Part shown: piece by piece, positions 60,101 to 64,000 of the stretch
Position numbering within the stretch: position 1 is the stretch's first letter
Layout of the letters: each line of letters starts with the position of its first letter
From: Trichostrongylus colubriformis
Lineage: Eukaryota; Nematoda; Chromadorea; Rhabditida; Trichostrongylidae
NCBI GenBank assembly: GCA_963978905.1
Contig: OZ022257.1
Span: 56,624,873-56,688,872 of the forward strand
Length of the DNA stretch: 64,000 nt
Reading direction: 5' to 3'
Position numbers and translations under genes: made by a program
The notes under the pieces: generated by a model
What the model was told of the DNA's origin: nothing
Databases searched by the model: none
Seen by the model: the letters and a program-made list of their open reading frames with translations, nothing else

Positions 60101-63100
60101 TATCACTTTGAAAATTCAGTGTCCCAGCTTTGCTGCGACGCGAGATGTGATTTTTCCCCCATTCGCTTTCCGAGGCTCCTTATCAGCCCCTTATCAGTTG
60201 CTATCACTTCCGTTCCCTCACCGTTAATGTTCCCTTACCACCCCCTATATCACTTTGAAAATTCAGTGTCCCAGCTTTGCTGCGACGCGAGATATGATTT
60301 TCCCCCCATTCGCCTTCCGAGGCTCCTTATCAGCCCCTTATCAGTTGCTATCACTTCCGTTCCCTCACCGTTAATGTTCCCTTACCACCCCCTATATCGC
60401 TTCAAAAATTCAGAGTCCCAGCTTTGCTGCGACGCGAGATATGATTTTCCCCCCACCTTCCGAGGCTCCTTATCAGCCCTTATCAGTTGCTATCACTTCC
60501 GATTTCTCACCATTGATGTCCCCTTACTACCCCCTATATCACTTTAAAAATTCATGGTCCCATCTCTACTGCGACGCGAGATATGAATTTCGTGACAGAC
60601 AGACAGACGGACAGACAGACGGACAGACAGACAGACAGACAGACTAAGCCGATTATATATAGTAGTGACCAGCTTTGCTGCGACGCGAAATATGATTTTC
60701 CCCCCATTCGCCTTCCGAGGCTCCTTATCAGGCCTTATCAGTTGCTATCACTTCCGTTCCCTCACCGTTGATGTCCCTTTACTACCCCCTATATCACTTT
60801 AAAAATTCAGAGTCCCAGCTTTGCTGCGACGCGAGATATGAATTCCCCCCATTCGCCTCCCGAGGCTCCTTATCAGCCCCTTATCAGTTGCTATCACTTC
60901 CTTTCCCTCACCGTTGATGTCCCTTTACTACCCCCTATATCACTTTGAAAATTCAGTGTCCCAGCTTTGCTGCGACGCGAGATATGATTTTCCCCCCATT
61001 CGCCTTCTGAGGCTCCTTATCAGCCCCTTATCAGTTGCTATCACTTCCGTTCCCTCACAGTTAATGTTCCCTTACCACCCCCTATATCGCTTCAAAAATT
61101 CAGAGTCCCAGCTTTGCTGCGACGCGAGATATGATTTTCCCCCCATTCGCCTTCCGAAGCTCCTTATCAGCCCCTTATCAGTTGCTATCACTTCCTTTCC
61201 CTCACCGTTGATGTCCCTTTACTACCCCCTATATCACTTTGAAAATTCAGTGTCCCAGCTTTGCTGCGACGCGAGATATGATTTTCCCCCCACCTTCCGA
61301 GGTTCCTTATCAGCCCTTATCAGTTGCTATCACTTCCGATTTCTCACCATTGTTGTCCCCTTACTACCCCCTATATCACTTTAAAAATTCAGAGTCCCAG
61401 CTTTGCTGCGACGCGAGATGTGATTTTCCCCCCATTCGCTTTCCGAGGCTCCTTATCAGCCCCTTATCAGTTGCTATCACTTCTGTTCCCTCACATTTAA
61501 TGTTCCCTTACCACCCCCTATATCGCTTCAAAAATTCAGAGTCCCAGCTTTGCTGCGACGCGAGATATGATTTTCCCCCCATTCGCCTTCCGAGGCTCCT
61601 TATCAGCCCCTTATCAGTTGCTATCACTTCCGTTCCCTCACCGTTAATGTTCCCTTACCACCCCCTATATCGCTTCAAAAATTCAGAGTCCCAGCTTTGC
61701 TGCGACGCGAGATATGATTTTCCCCCCACCTTCCGAGGCTCCTTATCAGCCCTTATCAGTTGCTATCACTTCCGATTTCTCACCATTGATGTCCCCTTAC
61801 TACCCCCTATATCACTTTAAAAATTCATGGTCCCATCTCTACTGCGACGCGAGATATGAATTTCGTGACAGACAGACAGACGGACAGACAGACGGACAGA
61901 CAGACAGACAGACAGACTAAGCCGATTATATACAGTAGTGACCAGCTTTGCTGCGACGCGAAATATGATTTTCCCCCCATTCGCCTTCCGAGGCTCCTTA
62001 TCAGGCCTTATCAGTTGCTATCACTTCCGTTCCCTCACCGTTGATGTCCCTTTACTACCCCCTATATCACTTTAAAAATTCAGAGTCCCAGCTTTGCTGC
62101 GACGCGAGATATGAATTCCCCCCATTCGCCTCCCGAGGCTCCTTATCAGGCCTTATCAGTTGCTATCACTTCCTTTCCCTCACCGTTGATGTCCCTTTAC
62201 TACCCCCTATATCACTTTAAAAATTCAGTGTCCCAGCTTTGCTGCGACGCGAGATATGATTTTCCCCCCATTCGCTTTCCGAGGCTCCTTATCAGCCCCT
62301 TATCAGTTGCTATCACTTCCTTTCCCTCACCGTTGATGTCCCTTTACTACCCCCTATATCACTTTGAAAATTCAGTGTCCCAGCTTTGCTGCGACGCGAG
62401 ATATGATTTTCCCCCCATTCGCCTTCTGAGGCTCCTTATCAGCCCCTTATCAGTTGCTATCACTTCCGTTCCCTCACAGTTAATGTTCCCTTACCACCCC
62501 CTATATCGCTTCAAAAATTCAGAGTCCCAGCTTTGCTGCGACGCGAGATATGATTTTCCCCCCATTCGCCTTCCGAAGCTCCTTATCAGCCCCTTATCAG
62601 TTGCTATCACTTCCTTTCCCTCACCGTTGATGTCCCTTTACTACCCCCTATATCACTTTGAAAATTCAGTGTCCCAGCTTTGCTGCGACGCGAGATATGA
62701 TTTTCCCCCCACCTTCCGAGGCTCCTTATCAGCCCTTATCAGTTGCTATCACTTCCGATTTCTCACCATTGTTGTCCCCTTACTACCCCCTATATCACTT
62801 TAAAAATTCAGAGTCCCAGCTTTGCTGCGACGCGAGATGTGATTTTCCCCCCATTCGCTTTCCGAGGCTCCTTATCAGCCCCTTATCAGTTGCTATCACT
62901 TCCGTTCCCTCACAGTTAATGTTCCCTTACCACCCCCTATATCGCTTCAAAAATTCAGAGTCCCAGCTTTGCTGCGACGCGAGATATGATTTTCCCCCCA
63001 TTCGCCTTCCGAAGCTCCTTATCAGCCCCTTATCAGTTGCTATCACTTCCTTTCCCTCACCGTTGATGTCCCTTTACTACCCCCTATATCACTTTGAAAA

Positions 63101-64000
63101 TTCAGTGTCCCAGCTTTGCTGCGACGCGAGATATGGTTTTCCCCCCACCTTCCGAGGCTCCTTATCAGCCCTTATCAGTTGCTATCACTTCCGATTTCTC
63201 ACCATTGATGTCCCCTTACTACCCCCTATATCACTTTAAAAATTCAGAGTCCCAGCTTTGCTGCGACGCGAGATATGATTTTCCCCCCATTCGCTTTCCG
63301 AGGCTCCTTATCAGCCCCTTATCAGTTGCTATCACTTCCTTTCCCTCACCGTTGATGTCCCTTTACTACCCCCTATATCACTTTAAAAATTCAGTGTTCC
63401 AGCTTTGCTGCGACGCGAGATATGATTTTCCCCCCATTCGCCTTCCGAAGCTCCTTATCAGCCCCTTATCAGTTGCTATCACTTCCTTTCCCTCACCGTT
63501 GATGTCCCTTTACTACCCCCTATATCACTTTGAAAATTCAGTGTCCCAGCTTTGCTGCGACGCGAGATGTGATTTTCCCCCCATTCGCTTTCCGAGGCTC
63601 CTTATCAGCCCCTTATCAGTTGCTATCACTTCCGTTCCCTCACCGTTAATGTTCCCTTACCACCCCCTATATTGCTTCAAAAATTCAGAGTCCCAGCTTT
63701 GCTGCGACGCGAGATATGATTTTCCCCCCATTCGCCTTCCGAAGCTCCTTATCAGCCCCTTATCAGTTGCTATCACTTCCTTTCCCTCACCGTTGATGTC
63801 CTTTTACTACCCCCTATATCACTTTGAAAATTCAGTGTCCCAGCTTTGCTGCGACGCGAGATATGGTTTTCCCCCCACCTTCCGAGGCTCCTTATCAGCC
63901 CTTATCAGTTGCTATCACTTCCGATTTCTCACCATTGATGTCCCCTTACTACCCCCTATATCACTTTAAAAATTCAGAGTCCCAGCTTTGCTGCGACGCG

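Larger units (their letters stand above)
22389..64000 (+). repeat. Satellite array, 145-147 bp monomer, continues past the window
   Basis: About 280 head-to-tail monomers fill the rest of the window. Each carries, in order, ACTTTAAAAATTCAG, the box GCTGCGACGCGAGATATGA, a C-tract of 4-7, TTCGCCTTCCGA-GCTCC, two TTATCAG motifs, TTGCTATCACTTCC, CTCACCGTTGATGTCCC and TACCCCCTATAT. Length varies mainly with the C-tract, a CACC deletion variant lacking ATTCG, and one- or two-base changes between the TTATCAG motifs. Monomers at the left edge (22,389-23,400) are the most irregular, including an 18-bp deletion near 22,670. No monomer is inverted. The longest uninterrupted frames (up to about 300 codons) arise where monomers are 147 bp, a multiple of three. 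Confidence 0.98.

Noticed and set aside
22389..64000. CRISPR-like array
   Set aside because: Repeats are contiguous 146-bp monomers without unique spacers, in a eukaryotic context.

Overview
The window looks like nuclear DNA of a nematode. The evidence is short introns (about 48-75 nt is common here) bounded by GTAAGT-like donors and TTTCAG/TTTTAG acceptors, a likely spliced-leader acceptor one base before an ATG, small dispersed exons, and many short inverted-repeat transposons. A clade V strongylid-type worm is my best guess, but the species is not proven. No bacterial-style operons, rRNA or tRNA genes were seen.

Positions 1-22,388 are gene-containing and heavily invaded by small mobile elements. 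Position 190-1568 (+) holds the best complete gene model, a secreted protein built from two tandem copies of a five-exon block. Exons with good splice sites but unidentified products follow on both strands. The one gene I can name is an ALADIN (AAAS) nucleoporin homologue on the minus strand, six consecutive exons at 20,255-21,975. It converges with a plus-strand gene ending at 20,225, leaving 29 bp between the two stop codons. Mobile elements in this half include a MULE-like MITE with a perfect 9-bp target duplication (10,952-11,192), a TTAA-flanked MITE (6,763-7,187) with a diverged second copy inside an ALADIN intron, a pogo-like Tc1/mariner relic (16,155-17,029), a TAAA-flanked MITE (15,261-15,526), and a TAA-flanked MITE family with about five copies.

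From about 22,389 to the window end (41.6 kb, about 280 copies) the DNA is one uninterrupted satellite with a 145-147 bp monomer. It carries 30 copies of a GACA-microsatellite cassette that always sits in the same place in the monomer. Blocks of several monomers are re-duplicated at shifts of 2.6, 2.67, 6.24, 8.03, 10.42 and 18.49 kb, which is a layered higher-order structure. One unique insertion, at 27,275-27,469, breaks the array.

The most interesting observations come from reading the two halves together. A degenerate array at about 13,880-14,760 has the same 145-146 bp period and the same GATA-motif core as the big satellite, but in the opposite orientation, so it looks like an old relative. 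The most recognisable shared element is a pair of TGATAA motifs per monomer. The large array lies about 410 bp upstream of the last recognisable ALADIN exon, where the rest of that gene should be, so it either fills an ALADIN intron or truncates the gene. All long ORFs inside the satellite are artefacts of the repeat.
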